Source: Flavobacteriaceae bacterium PS02338 (GTDB lineage: Bacteria > Bacteroidota > Bacteroidia > Sphingobacteriales > Sphingobacteriaceae). Taken from it: a stretch of 64,000 bases of DNA. The notes under the pieces were generated by a model. The model ran no database searches and had not been told where the DNA came from. It saw only the letters and a program-made list of their open reading frames with translations. Location of the stretch: positions 620,001 through 684,000 of the forward strand of contig JASCOD010000002.1 of the NCBI GenBank assembly GCA_029959615.1. The letters are read 5' to 3'. A program made the translations under genes and the position numbers. Positions 54,418 to 63,762 of the stretch are shown piece by piece. The first letter of the stretch is position 1; each line of letters begins with the position of its first letter.

Positions 54418-54563
54418 AATCGTTAGACCAAATGTAACTAAAAAGGTTACAGCGATTGAAGTTAAAAGTAAAAAATATGTGGCTAATAGCTCGTCGTAAA
54501 TCTACTTTAACTCTCCAATACAGGTGCACCAAATTTTATTTACAAAATGAAAATATTAATTTG

Positions 54564-54571
54564 TAAATTTG
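54564..54571 (+). promoter_or_regulatory. -7 element TAAATTTG of queA
   Basis: TAAATTTG ends 110 nt before the queA ATG, giving a leader of about 105 nt. The leader contains a weak TATCC...GGATA hairpin (about 54612-54630). No preQ1-type fold was recognised. Confidence 0.45.
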
Positions 54572-54681
54572 CGCCCTAATTTACTGTATCAAAAGCAAGT
54601 TGTTAGTTTATATCCATCCCTGTAGGATAGATTTAAAAGAGGCTAATTCTTGACTAGATCAAAAACAATTAAAAATTACAC

Positions 54682-55731
54682 ATGAAATTATCTCAATTCA
54701 AGTTCAATTTACCAGATTCTCTTCTAGCAAATAACCCTTCTGAAGAAAGAGACGAAGCCCGTTTAATGGTTTTACACAAAGACACTGGTAAGATTGAGCA
54801 TAAAATCTTTAAGGATGTTTTAAACTATTTTGACGATAAAGATGTAATGATTCTTAACAACACTAAGGTTTTTCCTGCTCGTTTATATGGCAACAAGGAA
54901 AAAACTGGTGCAACTATAGAAGTTTTCTTATTACGCGAATTAAATAAAGAACTACGTTTATGGGACGTTTTGGTAGATCCAGCTCGTAAAATCCGTGTAG
55001 GTAATAAACTGTATTTTGGCGATGACGATTTATTAGTTGCTGAAGTTGTTGACAACACTACTTCTCGCGGCCGTACTATCCGTTTCTTATTTGATGGAAC
55101 TGATGAAGAGTTCAGAAGAAATGTAGAAATCTTAGGTGAAACACCACTTCCAAAATACATCAAACGTAAAGCTACAGAGCAAGATAAAGAACGTTATCAA
55201 ACTATTTTTGCTAAACACGAAGGCGCTGTTGCTGCTCCTACTGCTGGTTTACACTTTAGTAGAGAGTTAATGAAACGTTTAGAACTTAAAGGAATTGAAT
55301 TTGCAGAAGTTACTTTACATGTTGGTTTAGGAACTTTCCGTCCGGTTGAAGTTGAAGATTTAACTAAGCACAAAATGGATTCAGAACAATTCATTATTGA
55401 GCAAAAAGATGCAAACATCGTTAACAAAGCACTTGAAGAAAAAAGAAGAATTTGTGCCGTAGGTACTACTTCTATGCGTGCCATCGAATCTGCCGTTTCT
55501 GCTAATAAATCTTTAAAAGCAGCCAATGATTGGACTAGTAAATTTATCTTCCCTCCTTATGATTTCAGTATTGCAAATTCGATGATTACCAACTTCCATA
55601 CTTCAGAATCTACGTTACTGATGATGGTAAGTGCTTTTGGTGGTTACGAAAATGTGATGAATGCTTATGAAGTTGCTGTAAAAGAGAAATATCGTTTCTA
55701 CAGCTATGGAGATGCGATGTTGATTATCTAG
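54682..55731 (+). CDS. queA: S-adenosylmethionine:tRNA ribosyltransferase-isomerase
   Basis: 349 residues, the full family length. [56 protein letters not shown] and [14 protein letters not shown] are typical of QueA, which adds the epoxyqueuosine precursor ring to tRNA from SAM. Cytoplasmic. Codons look highly biased toward A/T-ending forms with long AAA/GAA runs. The next gene, ispD, follows after 103 nt and may be separate. Confidence 0.95.
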   Translation: MKLSQFKFNLPDSLLANNPSEERDEARLMVLHKDTGKIEHKIFKDVLNYFDDKDVMILNNTKVFPARLYGNKEKTGATIEVFLLRELNKELRLWDVLVDPARKIRVGNKLYFGDDDLLVAEVVDNTTSRGRTIRFLFDGTDEEFRRNVEILGETPLPKYIKRKATEQDKERYQTIFAKHEGAVAAPTAGLHFSRELMKRLELKGIEFAEVTLHVGLGTFRPVEVEDLTKHKMDSEQFIIEQKDANIVNKALEEKRRICAVGTTSMRAIESAVSANKSLKAANDWTSKFIFPPYDFSIANSMITNFHTSESTLLMMVSAFGGYENVMNAYEVAVKEKYRFYSYGDAMLII

Positions 55732-55834
55732 GTATTAGTGGTCAGGTTTTAGTATTTAGAGAACATACTTTATACTGAAATCGACAAAAACTAGTTAGTA
55801 TATTAAATATTTTAATTACTAAATACCCATAAAT

Positions 55835-56509
55835 ATGAAATTCTATGCAATAATTGTAGCTGGCGGCTCTGGAAAGCGAATGCAAACCGTCATAGCCAAA
55901 CAATTCTTATTGCTAAACAATAAGCCTGTAATGATGCATACATTACAGGCTTTTTATCTTTCCGAAATTCAGCCGGAAATTATATTGGTGCTATCAAAAG
56001 ACGACCATGACTATTGGAAGGATTTGTGTTTTAAATTCAATTTCGATATTCCACACACTTTGGTTGAAGGAGGTAAAGAACGCTTTCATTCCGTAAGAAA
56101 TGGCTTGATGTCTATCAAGGAAGATGGCGTTGTTGCTATTCATGATGCTGTTAGGCCAATAGTAAGTTCAAATCTAATTACGCAAACCTTCCAAAATGCA
56201 TTGGAAACTGGAAACGCAATTCCATGTATCAAACCCAGCGATTCGGTAAGAAAGCTATTAGACAACGGTAGTAAAATCATCAACAGAGATAAACTGGCAC
56301 TGATACAAACTCCTCAAACTTTTGATTTAGGACAATTGCGTATCGCATATCAACAACGTTTTTCTAGTAAGTTTACAGACGATGCCTCTGTAGTAGAAGC
56401 AGCCGGCTTTCCTATTAACCTAGTTGAAGGTAGTAGAAACAATATCAAGATTACTTATCCGGAAGACTTAGAATTAGCCTCATTCTTGCTAAAGCACATC
56501 CACGGTTAG
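55835..56509 (+). CDS. ispD: 2-C-methyl-D-erythritol 4-phosphate cytidylyltransferase
   Basis: 224 residues. The nucleotide-binding AIIVAGGSGKRMQ and KQFLLLNNKPVMMHT, VVAIHDAVRPIVS, IKPSDSVRKL and QTPQTFDLGQLRIAYQQ are IspD hallmarks; it makes CDP-methylerythritol in the non-mevalonate isoprenoid pathway. The stop is 11 nt before the convergent oxidoreductase gene end. Confidence 0.93.
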   Translation: MKFYAIIVAGGSGKRMQTVIAKQFLLLNNKPVMMHTLQAFYLSEIQPEIILVLSKDDHDYWKDLCFKFNFDIPHTLVEGGKERFHSVRNGLMSIKEDGVVAIHDAVRPIVSSNLITQTFQNALETGNAIPCIKPSDSVRKLLDNGSKIINRDKLALIQTPQTFDLGQLRIAYQQRFSSKFTDDASVVEAAGFPINLVEGSRNNIKITYPEDLELASFLLKHIHG

Positions 56510-56520
56510 AGGGTTACCTT

Positions 56521-57534
56521 TTAACCGTCATTTTTTAACACTTCAGCAACAATTTCATAAGACCTTAACCTAGCTTGATGATCGTAGATATGTGAAGTTA
56601 TCATCAATTCATCTACCTTAGCATGGCTCAGAAAAGATTGAAATAGTTCTTTTAATTTTTCAGGTCCAGCAATAAAGGTAAAATCTAACATTTGCTCTAC
56701 AGCTGCCTCTTCAATATCTGTCCAAATCCCTTCCATGCTATCTACAGGAGGCTGTAGTAAACGACGTTTATTAGTCACGATGCCCATAAACAACATTTTT
56801 AACGAAGTAGACAATCGTTCTGCCTCAGCATCAGTATCTGCAGCTACCACATTTACACAAGAAAGTACATAAGGTTCTTTTAGCACATCAGACGGGCGGA
56901 AATTTTTCCTATAAATTTCAATGGCCTCAAAGAAATAGGTTGGTGCAAAATGACTCGCAAAGGCATAGGGTAAACCATAAGACGCAGCTAGATGCGCACT
57001 TTCAGTACTAGAACCTAAAATCCAAATAGGCACGTTGGTTCCCTCACCTGGTATTGCTCTTACCTTGCTATCGTAATTATCATCACCAAGATATTGTTGA
57101 AGCTTGCGTACATCTTGAGGGAAGTGTTGCGGTGAATGAAAGCGTTCTCCCCTGATTTCGAAAGCAGTTAACTGATCCGTACCTGGTGCCCTACCCAAAC
57201 CCAAATCTATTCTATTGGGATATAAAGTGGCTAAAGTACCAAATTGCTCGGCCACAATTAGTGGCGTATGGTTAGGTAGCATAATCCCACCCGAACCTAC
57301 ACGAATTGTGCTCGTATGGCCTGCAATATGGCCAATTAGCACCGACGTAGCCGAACTTGCCACACTGATCATGTTATGATGCTCGGCCAACCAATAACGG
57401 TTGTAGCCTAATTGTTCTGCATGTTGTGCTAAGGAGACACTATTTTTAAAGGTATCAGCAATGTCGTGACCTTCTATAACGCCTGCCAAGTCAAGTACTG
57501 AGTATGGTAAATTTGATAATTTATGTTCGCTCAT
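56521..57534 (-). CDS. LLM-class flavin-dependent oxidoreductase
   Basis: 337 residues, bacterial luciferase-like TIM barrel: [73 protein letters not shown] and [11 protein letters not shown]. This is the subgroup often named YhbW-like. Reaction unknown; FMN-dependent oxidation of a small organic substrate is expected. Confidence 0.9.
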   Translation of the reverse strand: MSEHKLSNLPYSVLDLAGVIEGHDIADTFKNSVSLAQHAEQLGYNRYWLAEHHNMISVASSATSVLIGHIAGHTSTIRVGSGGIMLPNHTPLIVAEQFGTLATLYPNRIDLGLGRAPGTDQLTAFEIRGERFHSPQHFPQDVRKLQQYLGDDNYDSKVRAIPGEGTNVPIWILGSSTESAHLAASYGLPYAFASHFAPTYFFEAIEIYRKNFRPSDVLKEPYVLSCVNVVAADTDAEAERLSTSLKMLFMGIVTNKRRLLQPPVDSMEGIWTDIEEAAVEQMLDFTFIAGPEKLKELFQSFLSHAKVDELMITSHIYDHQARLRSYEIVAEVLKNDG

Positions 57535-57803
57535 ATTTGATAAAGATAAAAGCCATTTCTACGATATGCTTTGTAAAATGTAAGATGTGACACGACAACG
57601 ATAATTGAACGCTAGTTAGTCAAAATAGTGTCTTTTAAATAGTCAATTTTTAAATATCGGATGTCAAACTCAATTATAAAAGACATTAATCGAGCCGTTA
57701 CAAATGCCGTTTGTCGCCCTTAAAAAGTTGTTGGTATGCCTTTCATAAACAGCGTGTAACATGGCATCTTCATTGTTTATCAAACTTCCAAAAACATGCA
57801 AAA

Positions 57804-59318
57804 ATGAAAAAAATATCTTTACTAATGCTGCTTGCATCAATTGGTTTATTGCTAACAAGCTGCAAAAAAAACAAGGACAAGCAACCATCTCCAACTAATG
57901 ACAAATTTAAATTCAACATCAGCATTGAAAACCTGCCTGGACAAAATACAATCTTAGATGGGCTTTCGGCTATTGTTTCTATCAAATCTGCTAATGGTCA
58001 ACTGGTAGTGGAAAATCGAGCAATTCCCTTGAGTTATTCGGGCAATTACATAAGTGATTTTATCGAGCTTCCGAAAGGCAACTATGAACTGGTTAAACTT
58101 GTACTACAACGTCAAGCTAATTCTTTGTTCGCATCTCCTTATGTCGGGTCAAGCATGGAGCAATATGTAACTAAGCCATTAGCCATCGCAATAAATCTAA
58201 ATAAAGCCGAACTTACTACAGCTGTAGAGGTTTTGGCAGTGGAAAACCATAAAGCGGAAGATTTTGGTTATGCAGATGGAACTTTTAACCTACCTCCACC
58301 TATCGATAACGCAGAAGATTTTATTCTAGATTTAAAACCAATTTTTAAGGTAGGAAAAATTGTTTACGATAGTGTTCCAGCAGTTTTACAGGTAACAACT
58401 TACCCTGTTAATGGCCAGCCAATTAAAAGGTATTACGGTATTGCAGCTGGAGGTCAAAAAATCACACTCTCTAAAAGCGCAGCTAAATATAAGCTTCACG
58501 TTTCTAAATGGGGCATAGATGATGAAATGGAATTGGGTCAAACAGACATGAAAGATCAAGAACTTTATATAGGTGGCTCAACAGATGTAGCCAAGAAAAT
58601 TAAAACAGAATCGGTGTACCTACTATCAGATGACAAATGGATTCCTCAAACAAGAAAAGAGTATACTTATAATACATTAGGATTGGTAATGCGAATCACC
58701 CATTTGAGCAAAGCAGCGAACGGTGCCACTGTAGTAGATGGTACAGAGGAACTCAGTTACTATGCCAACAATAAAGTAAGCGAGATACATTATAATGTTA
58801 ACGGAAATAGCAAAACAACCTACTTTTGGTATAAAGCCGATGGCAAAATAGATCGCATGAAGGAAACCAACAGCGAAGGGAATATTACTGCCGCATTGAG
58901 CTATTTAGGACAGAGGGGGCAAACTGGAATCACCAGCAGTTATCAGGTTGGTGCTACTTACGAATTTTCATCTCGCTATTATAAGCAATATGTAACTGCC
59001 GAAATGGTTGGAGGAAATGCGCTGTCGTATAACAACCATACAAGTCATGGAGATAGCGAAGAAACAATTACAAGTTATGATTTTGGAATTAATCCGTACG
59101 CACACTTGGCTATTCCAGATTTTTGGTTGACTAACCTTTCGAGACACAACAGAACTGATAAATGGACACAGTATCGAATCAATATCCCGAAACATGATGC
59201 GTTTAAATTTAGCTATACCTATGATGCTGAAGGTTTTCCAAAGGAGATAATTACCAAATATCGTGTTTCTAATACTGCTACTGAAGCTTATAGTACCAAG
59301 ACCGTATTTACTTATTAA
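57804..59318 (+). CDS. Large lipoprotein with YD/RHS-like repeat region
   Basis: 504 residues from ATG 57804; a TTG 31 codons upstream would bury the signal. Lipobox MLLASIGLLLTSC. The first half is beta-rich (INIENLPGQN-type, with NYELVKLVLQ). From about residue 290 come RHS/YD-like strands (YTYNTLGLVMRITHLSK, SYYANNKVSEIHYNV, FWYKADGKIDRM, SYTYDAEGFPKEI). I do not recognise a named family. Probably surface or periplasmic. A strong terminator follows. Confidence 0.78.
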   Translation: MKKISLLMLLASIGLLLTSCKKNKDKQPSPTNDKFKFNISIENLPGQNTILDGLSAIVSIKSANGQLVVENRAIPLSYSGNYISDFIELPKGNYELVKLVLQRQANSLFASPYVGSSMEQYVTKPLAIAINLNKAELTTAVEVLAVENHKAEDFGYADGTFNLPPPIDNAEDFILDLKPIFKVGKIVYDSVPAVLQVTTYPVNGQPIKRYYGIAAGGQKITLSKSAAKYKLHVSKWGIDDEMELGQTDMKDQELYIGGSTDVAKKIKTESVYLLSDDKWIPQTRKEYTYNTLGLVMRITHLSKAANGATVVDGTEELSYYANNKVSEIHYNVNGNSKTTYFWYKADGKIDRMKETNSEGNITAALSYLGQRGQTGITSSYQVGATYEFSSRYYKQYVTAEMVGGNALSYNNHTSHGDSEETITSYDFGINPYAHLAIPDFWLTNLSRHNRTDKWTQYRINIPKHDAFKFSYTYDAEGFPKEIITKYRVSNTATEAYSTKTVFTY

Positions 59319-59350
59319 AGACTGATTTATAAACGAATCATAGCGCTAAT

Positions 59351-59400
59351 TCCGTTTCTTGTATGAACAGAAATGTTAATACAAGAAACGGAGTTTTGCA
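59351..59400 (+). terminator. Intrinsic terminator of the large lipoprotein gene
   Basis: TCCGTTTCTTGTAT and ATACAAGAAACGGA form a perfect 14-bp stem with a 14-nt loop, followed by GTTTTGCATTTT. It lies 32 nt past the stop codon. Confidence 0.8.
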
Positions 59401-59454
59401 TTTTATCACTTTCCTATTACAACACTTTAAACCACTGTTTTTAAATATTGTTAT

Positions 59455-59462
59455 TATTTTTG
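59455..59462 (+). promoter_or_regulatory. -7 element TATTTTTG of the two-component operon
   Basis: TATTTTTG matches TAnnTTTG and ends 16 nt before the response regulator ATG. Confidence 0.5.
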
Positions 59463-59478
59463 ACGCAAATACAGCCCT

Positions 59479-60156
59479 ATGTACAGCATTGGAATTGCAG
59501 AAGACGACCATAAGATTGCCGCATTAATCAAAAATGGTTTAGAAGAAAACGGCTACGAGGTGAACGTATACCAGGATGGTGTTAGCGCGTTGCAAGCTTT
59601 TCAATCACAGTCTTTTCAGCTATTTATTTTAGATGTAATGATGCCACAAATTACCGGTATAGACATCTGTAGAAAATTGCGTTTGCAACAAATACAAACA
59701 CCCATATTAATGCTTACCGCCTTAGGTACTATTGACGATAAAGTGAATGGCTTAGAAGCAGGTGCCGATGATTATTTGGTAAAACCTTTCCATTTTAGGG
59801 AACTGCTAGCCAGAATAGAGGCTTTACTGCGTAGGCAGAATTTACCTGTTACCAGCAAAACAAATCAGATTAAGTTTGAGGACATTATACTTGATATACA
59901 AAGTAAAGAAGTTAAAAGAGCAAACAAGGTGATTGATCTAACAGCTAAAGAATTTCATCTTTTAGAACTCTTCATGCGTAACCCAAACCGTTTGCTTTCT
60001 AGACAATACATTGCAGAACAAGTTTGGGATGTCAATTTCGATACGGGCACCAATGTTGTGGATGTCTATATCAATTTCCTTCGTAATAAAGTAGAGAAAG
60101 GTTTCGAGAGAAAGCTTATTCATACTAAAATTGGTATGGGATATATTTTTAAATAA
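59479..60156 (+). CDS. OmpR/PhoB-family response regulator
   Basis: 225 residues: receiver with acidic pair Glu8-Asp9-Asp10, phosphoacceptor Asp52 in FILDVMMPQITG, Lys in DDYLVKPFHF, then a winged-helix DNA-binding domain (VIDLTAKEFHLLELFMRNPN, VVDVYINFLRNKVEKGF). The kinase gene begins 8 nt after its stop. The pair lies near a TolC/adaptor operon and resembles CusRS-type metal sensors, but the target is not proven. Confidence 0.93.
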   Translation: MYSIGIAEDDHKIAALIKNGLEENGYEVNVYQDGVSALQAFQSQSFQLFILDVMMPQITGIDICRKLRLQQIQTPILMLTALGTIDDKVNGLEAGADDYLVKPFHFRELLARIEALLRRQNLPVTSKTNQIKFEDIILDIQSKEVKRANKVIDLTAKEFHLLELFMRNPNRLLSRQYIAEQVWDVNFDTGTNVVDVYINFLRNKVEKGFERKLIHTKIGMGYIFK

Positions 60157-60164
60157 AGCTAACG

Positions 60165-61517
60165 ATGAAGATAAAAGACCGCTTAGCCTTATATTTTACA
60201 CTAATAAGTACCGCCACTTTGCTGGGTGTACTTTTTTCGGTCTATTTCATTTTTATCAAATTTCTAGAGAACGATTTTTACGATCGGTTAAATGACCGAG
60301 CTTTTATCATTGCCAAACTTTACCTAGAAGCCGATGAAATCTCTTCAGATTCATTGCGAAAAGTAAGAAGTGAATATCTAGAAACCCTTAATGGCGAAGT
60401 AGTACGTATTTACGATAAGCAAAATAAACCAAGGTTCATTACCGACAATCAACAATTTTGGCCTAGTGAAATGATTGACCAAGTAAGAAAATCTAAGAAA
60501 ACACGGTTTAAGGAAGGTGTACGTCAGACAGTGGGTATCTTTTATAAAGACAATCAAGGAGATTTCGTAATTCTAGCTTCGGCAATAGACCAAAGTTCTT
60601 ATTCTAGAATTGGCAAACTAAAAGCGATTATGATAGTTACTTTTATAATCATCACACTTGGTCTACTCCTATGCTCTAGATGGATTGCTAAAAGAATTTT
60701 AAAACCATTAGATATTTTCATAGCTGATGTAAAGAAAATCAAATCTAACAACCTTGATTTCAGGGTGCAGGAAAACAATAACAAAGACGAGATTAACCTA
60801 TTAGCACAGAATTTCAACCAGTTGATGGACCATTTGGAGCAGGCTTTTATTCTACAGAAAACCTTTGTTGCCAATGCTTCACACGAGTTACGTACTCCAA
60901 TTACTAGTTTGTTAATGGAAGCAGAAATTGCATTGAGTCAGCCAAGGGATACCGAAGAATACCAAAAAGCGTTGCGCTCTGTGATAGAAGATGCCGATAA
61001 AATGAACGCCACCATTAACAGCTTGATGAGCTTGGCACAGGCAGATTTGGAATTGGGCAACCTACAAACTGAAGCTTTTAGAGTAGATGATTTGCTGTGG
61101 AATTTGCAGGCTCATTGGAATAAGAAAAATAACGGTAAGGCGCAACTGCACATCGAAATGCAAAACTTGCCTACAGAAAGCGAACGTTTAAAGCTAGTTT
61201 TTAATCAATCGTTGTTAGAGATTGCCTTGAATAATATCATTGCCAATGCTTTCAAATTTTCTAACCAACAGGATGTGATTTGCACCTTAACTGTTACCGA
61301 ACAACAACTCAACATTGCTATTCAAGATAAAGGCGCAGGTATTGCAGCAGCTGATCAAAGCCGTATTTATGAACCTTTCTATACTTCGTCCAAAGATGCG
61401 GCACTGAAAGGAAATGGCATGGGTTTATACATGGCGAATAAAATCATTACGTTAGCTAAAGGGGAATTGAGCTTTGTTTCTGGTAGTGAAGGGACAACTT
61501 TTTTGGTTAGCTTTTAA
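60165..61517 (+). CDS. HAMP-containing sensor histidine kinase
   Basis: 450 residues: two membrane segments (about 12-35 and 160-178) flank a ~125-residue periplasmic sensor, then a HAMP domain (RILKPLDIFIADVKKI), HisKA (FVANASHELRTPITSLLME), and HATPase_c (NNIIANAFKFSN, DKGAGIAAADQ, GNGMGLYMANKII). Partner of the response regulator upstream. Its signal is unknown. Confidence 0.93.
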   Translation: MKIKDRLALYFTLISTATLLGVLFSVYFIFIKFLENDFYDRLNDRAFIIAKLYLEADEISSDSLRKVRSEYLETLNGEVVRIYDKQNKPRFITDNQQFWPSEMIDQVRKSKKTRFKEGVRQTVGIFYKDNQGDFVILASAIDQSSYSRIGKLKAIMIVTFIIITLGLLLCSRWIAKRILKPLDIFIADVKKIKSNNLDFRVQENNNKDEINLLAQNFNQLMDHLEQAFILQKTFVANASHELRTPITSLLMEAEIALSQPRDTEEYQKALRSVIEDADKMNATINSLMSLAQADLELGNLQTEAFRVDDLLWNLQAHWNKKNNGKAQLHIEMQNLPTESERLKLVFNQSLLEIALNNIIANAFKFSNQQDVICTLTVTEQQLNIAIQDKGAGIAAADQSRIYEPFYTSSKDAALKGNGMGLYMANKIITLAKGELSFVSGSEGTTFLVSF

Positions 61518-61542
61518 TTATTAGAAACTCCCTTCAAAAATG

Positions 61543-61644
61543 CGTCATCCCAGATTTAGTCTGGGATCTTTATTATCTCAGCCTAAAGAAAAACATTTCC
61601 TAGAAAAATATTCCAAAGATCTCTCCGCTACGGTCGAGATGACG
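61543..61644. repeat. Inverted-repeat element with CGTCATC...GATGACG ends
   Basis: CGTCATC (61543-61549) and GATGACG (61638-61644) are inverted ends of a ~100-nt element. A hairpin TCCCAGA-TTTAG-TCTGGGA lies at its left, and GATCTCTCCGCTACGGTCGA near its right. It looks like a dispersed Bacteroidota intergenic repeat. It is in the gap between the kinase and the RaiA-like gene, which holds no gene. Confidence 0.6.
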
Positions 61645-61746
61645 GTTAGAAGAGCTAATTTAAAAACACGAGGAGTGATAAATCATCGCTCTGCAAAAAC
61701 AAGGCATTAGGTTTTTTGTTAACATAACATACTTAAATACCTAATT

Positions 61747-62061
61747 ATGAATATTCAATTAAATGCCGATAAGAATTTAACGATTCACGAGCCTTACGAA
61801 ATGCAAATTAAAGCACAGTTAACTAAAGACTTAGACCGATACAGCAATCATCTTTCTCGTGTAGATATACATTTATCTGACGAGAACGGTAGCAAGGCTG
61901 GCTTAAACGATAAGAAATGTTTAATAGAGGCTCGCTTAGATGGTAAACCACCACTTGTAGCTAGCGATTTAGGCAATACTTATGACTTAGCTTTGAAAGG
62001 CGCTACAGAAAAAATCAAAAGCGCATTGAATACTGCTGTTAGCAAGTTGCAAGCAAAATAG
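61747..62061 (+). CDS. HPF/RaiA-family ribosome-associated protein
   Basis: 104 residues, one-domain HPF/RaiA (sigma-54 modulation) fold. MNIQLNADKNLTIHEPYEMQ, then VDIHLSDENGSK, CLIEARLDGKPPLVASDLG and DLALKGATEKIKSALNTAVS match the beta-alpha-beta-beta-beta-alpha order of the family. It binds ribosomes and affects hibernation or translation. Short type, lacking the long C-terminal dimerisation domain. It ends before a terminator. Confidence 0.85.
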   Translation: MNIQLNADKNLTIHEPYEMQIKAQLTKDLDRYSNHLSRVDIHLSDENGSKAGLNDKKCLIEARLDGKPPLVASDLGNTYDLALKGATEKIKSALNTAVSKLQAK

Positions 62062-62076
62062 GCTTGAGATAGCCAA

Positions 62077-62112
62077 CATAGAAATCCGATTGTAAATCAA
62101 CAATCGGATTTT
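62077..62112 (+). terminator. Intrinsic terminator of the RaiA-like gene
   Basis: AAATCCGATTGT / ACAATCGGATTT is a perfect 12-bp stem with loop AAATCA, followed by TTTGC. It lies 16 nt past the stop codon. Confidence 0.82.
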
Positions 62113-62120
62113 TTGCTTTT

Positions 62121-62381
62121 ACACTGTTTGGGATTTGCAATCTTGAATAACTTATCCAAGGATTTGAGAACAACCACATAGAAACATAGAGGAATGTGAT
62201 AACTATAACAGCGTAGCTACGATCGTTAAGTTCTATGTTAGTTTATCAAAACTATGTTTCTACTACGCTGTTCGGGATTTGCAATCCCGAACTATCTATC
62301 CAAGGATTTGTAATCCTTTTAATATTTAGTAGGTTCGGATCGAAGATCCTATGATAGGGCTTCGGAGTTGCAAACTCCGAA
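62121..62381. repeat. Cluster of TTGCAA-loop hairpins with two direct 42-bp copies
   Basis: Two 42-nt segments, 62121-62162 and 62265-62306, match at about 35 positions (TGTTyGGGATTTGCAATC...TATCCAAGGATTTG). Between them TAGAAACATAG (62175-62185) and CTATGTTTCTA (62248-62258) are perfect inverted repeats. Hairpins: TTCGGGATT-TGC-AATCCCGAA (62267-62287), AAGGATT-TGT-AATCCTT (62298-62314), TTCGGAGTT-GCA-AACTCCGAA (62361-62381). No gene is present in this gap, and 62382-62484 holds nothing else I recognise. Confidence 0.65.
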
Positions 62382-62484
62382 GAGCATAAAAAAATACGCC
62401 TCAAATTAATCACCCAATACAACAAACTAAACCATTTTAATCACATTTTAATTTCGATTTAATTTGCGTTTAATTCCATAAAAA

Positions 62485-62492
62485 TAGCTTTG
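62485..62492 (+). promoter_or_regulatory. -7 element TAGCTTTG of the TolC-type operon
   Basis: TAGCTTTG ends 6 nt before the ATG at 62499, so the transcript would be leaderless or nearly so. The TTG three codons upstream of that ATG begins in the element and is excluded. Confidence 0.6.
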
Positions 62493-62498
62493 GCAACA

Positions 62499-63758
62499 AT
62501 GAAAATAAAGCTATTATTCATCTGTTGCTTCGTAGGATTTACTCAGAAAGTCCTTGCACAAGATACGCTGAAGCTAAGTATCACAGAAGCTGAAAAACGT
62601 TTCGTGGCGAGCAACTACCAGTTATTACTGGCTAAATACGAGATAGAACAAGCAAAAGCCGATGTAATTACCGCTAAACTGTTCGATAATCCGGAAATCA
62701 CACACGAGAACTTATTGTACAATCATGAAACCAAGCGTTTTCTGGAAACTTCATTTGCTACAGGACAATTTAACACCCAAGTTTCGCAACTGTTTAAGTT
62801 AGCGGGAAAACGCAACAAAAGTATAAAACTAGCCAACACCGCTGTTAAGCTAGAAGAATTTGAGTACTTCGATTTAATGAGGACCTTACGCTATCAGCTG
62901 CGCAGTAATTTCTTTAAATTACATTCGCTGCAGCAATCAGCTAAAATTTACAGCGGACAAGTAAAAGCACTCGAGCAACTACTACAAGCTTCTAACAAAC
63001 AATTAAGTTTGGGCAACATCGCCAATAAAGATGTCATCCGTATCAAATCGCTACTTTACACTTTACAGGCAGATTACCATCAAATCAGCACCGAAATAGA
63101 TGATTTAACGGCAGAATTGAAACTGTTAACGCAAATCAACCCTTCTACCATTATCGAGATTGTTGCACCAGAAAATATAGCAGACAAAACCAACGAAATT
63201 CCCTATGCCCTATTATTAGATTCTGCAAAAACGAACAGAGTAGATTTAAAATCGGCACAAGCGGCTATTACCTACGCTCAACAAAACTTAAAGTTGCAAA
63301 AAGCCAATGCCATTCCTGATGTGCAGCTATCCTTAGTTTATGATTTGAAAGGGAGCTATCCTGAAAAATACACTGGTATTGGGATTAGCATGCCTATCCC
63401 ACTTTTTAATAGAAACCAAGGGGAAATCAAGAAATCTAAAATAGCGATAGAGGCACAACAAACAGCCTACAATCAGGTAGAAAATGTTTTGTCTAATGAA
63501 GTCTTTAAAGCTTATCAGAATGCCAAACGCATCGAAAGCTTAATGGCCAACAGAGACCAAGATTTTAATCAAGGTTACCAAAAGTTGATTGACGAAGTGA
63601 CCAAGAACTTTGCCAAACGAAACATCAGTTTATTGGAGTTTTTAGATTTCTACGAATCTTACAAAGAGAACGTTTTGCAATACAATCAACTACAATACGA
63701 GCGTATCAACGCTAAAGAAGAAATCAATTTTGTTACTGGAACTACCTTATTTAAATAA
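62499..63758 (+). CDS. TolC-family outer-membrane efflux protein (CzcC/CusC type)
   Basis: 419 residues from ATG 62499, Sec signal ending GFTQKVLAQ. Two TolC repeats are visible: LSITEAEKRFVASNYQLLLA ... SNFFKLHSLQQSAKIYSGQV, then TYAQQNLKLQKANAIPDVQL and IGISMPIPLFNRNQGEIKKS with the coiled-coil helices. It forms the outer-membrane duct of an RND efflux complex. The adaptor gene follows after 4 nt, and a pump gene is expected outside the window. The CusRS-like pair upstream may control it. Confidence 0.9.
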   Translation: MKIKLLFICCFVGFTQKVLAQDTLKLSITEAEKRFVASNYQLLLAKYEIEQAKADVITAKLFDNPEITHENLLYNHETKRFLETSFATGQFNTQVSQLFKLAGKRNKSIKLANTAVKLEEFEYFDLMRTLRYQLRSNFFKLHSLQQSAKIYSGQVKALEQLLQASNKQLSLGNIANKDVIRIKSLLYTLQADYHQISTEIDDLTAELKLLTQINPSTIIEIVAPENIADKTNEIPYALLLDSAKTNRVDLKSAQAAITYAQQNLKLQKANAIPDVQLSLVYDLKGSYPEKYTGIGISMPIPLFNRNQGEIKKSKIAIEAQQTAYNQVENVLSNEVFKAYQNAKRIESLMANRDQDFNQGYQKLIDEVTKNFAKRNISLLEFLDFYESYKENVLQYNQLQYERINAKEEINFVTGTTLFK

Positions 63759-63762
63759 TAGC

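Noticed and set aside
54572..54681. preQ1 riboswitch in the queA leader
   Set aside because: The leader is about 105 nt and has a weak TATCC...GGATA hairpin and some A-rich stretches, but I could not find the preQ1-I loop and tail pattern (CUACACCC-like loop with AAAAAACUA). Not supported.
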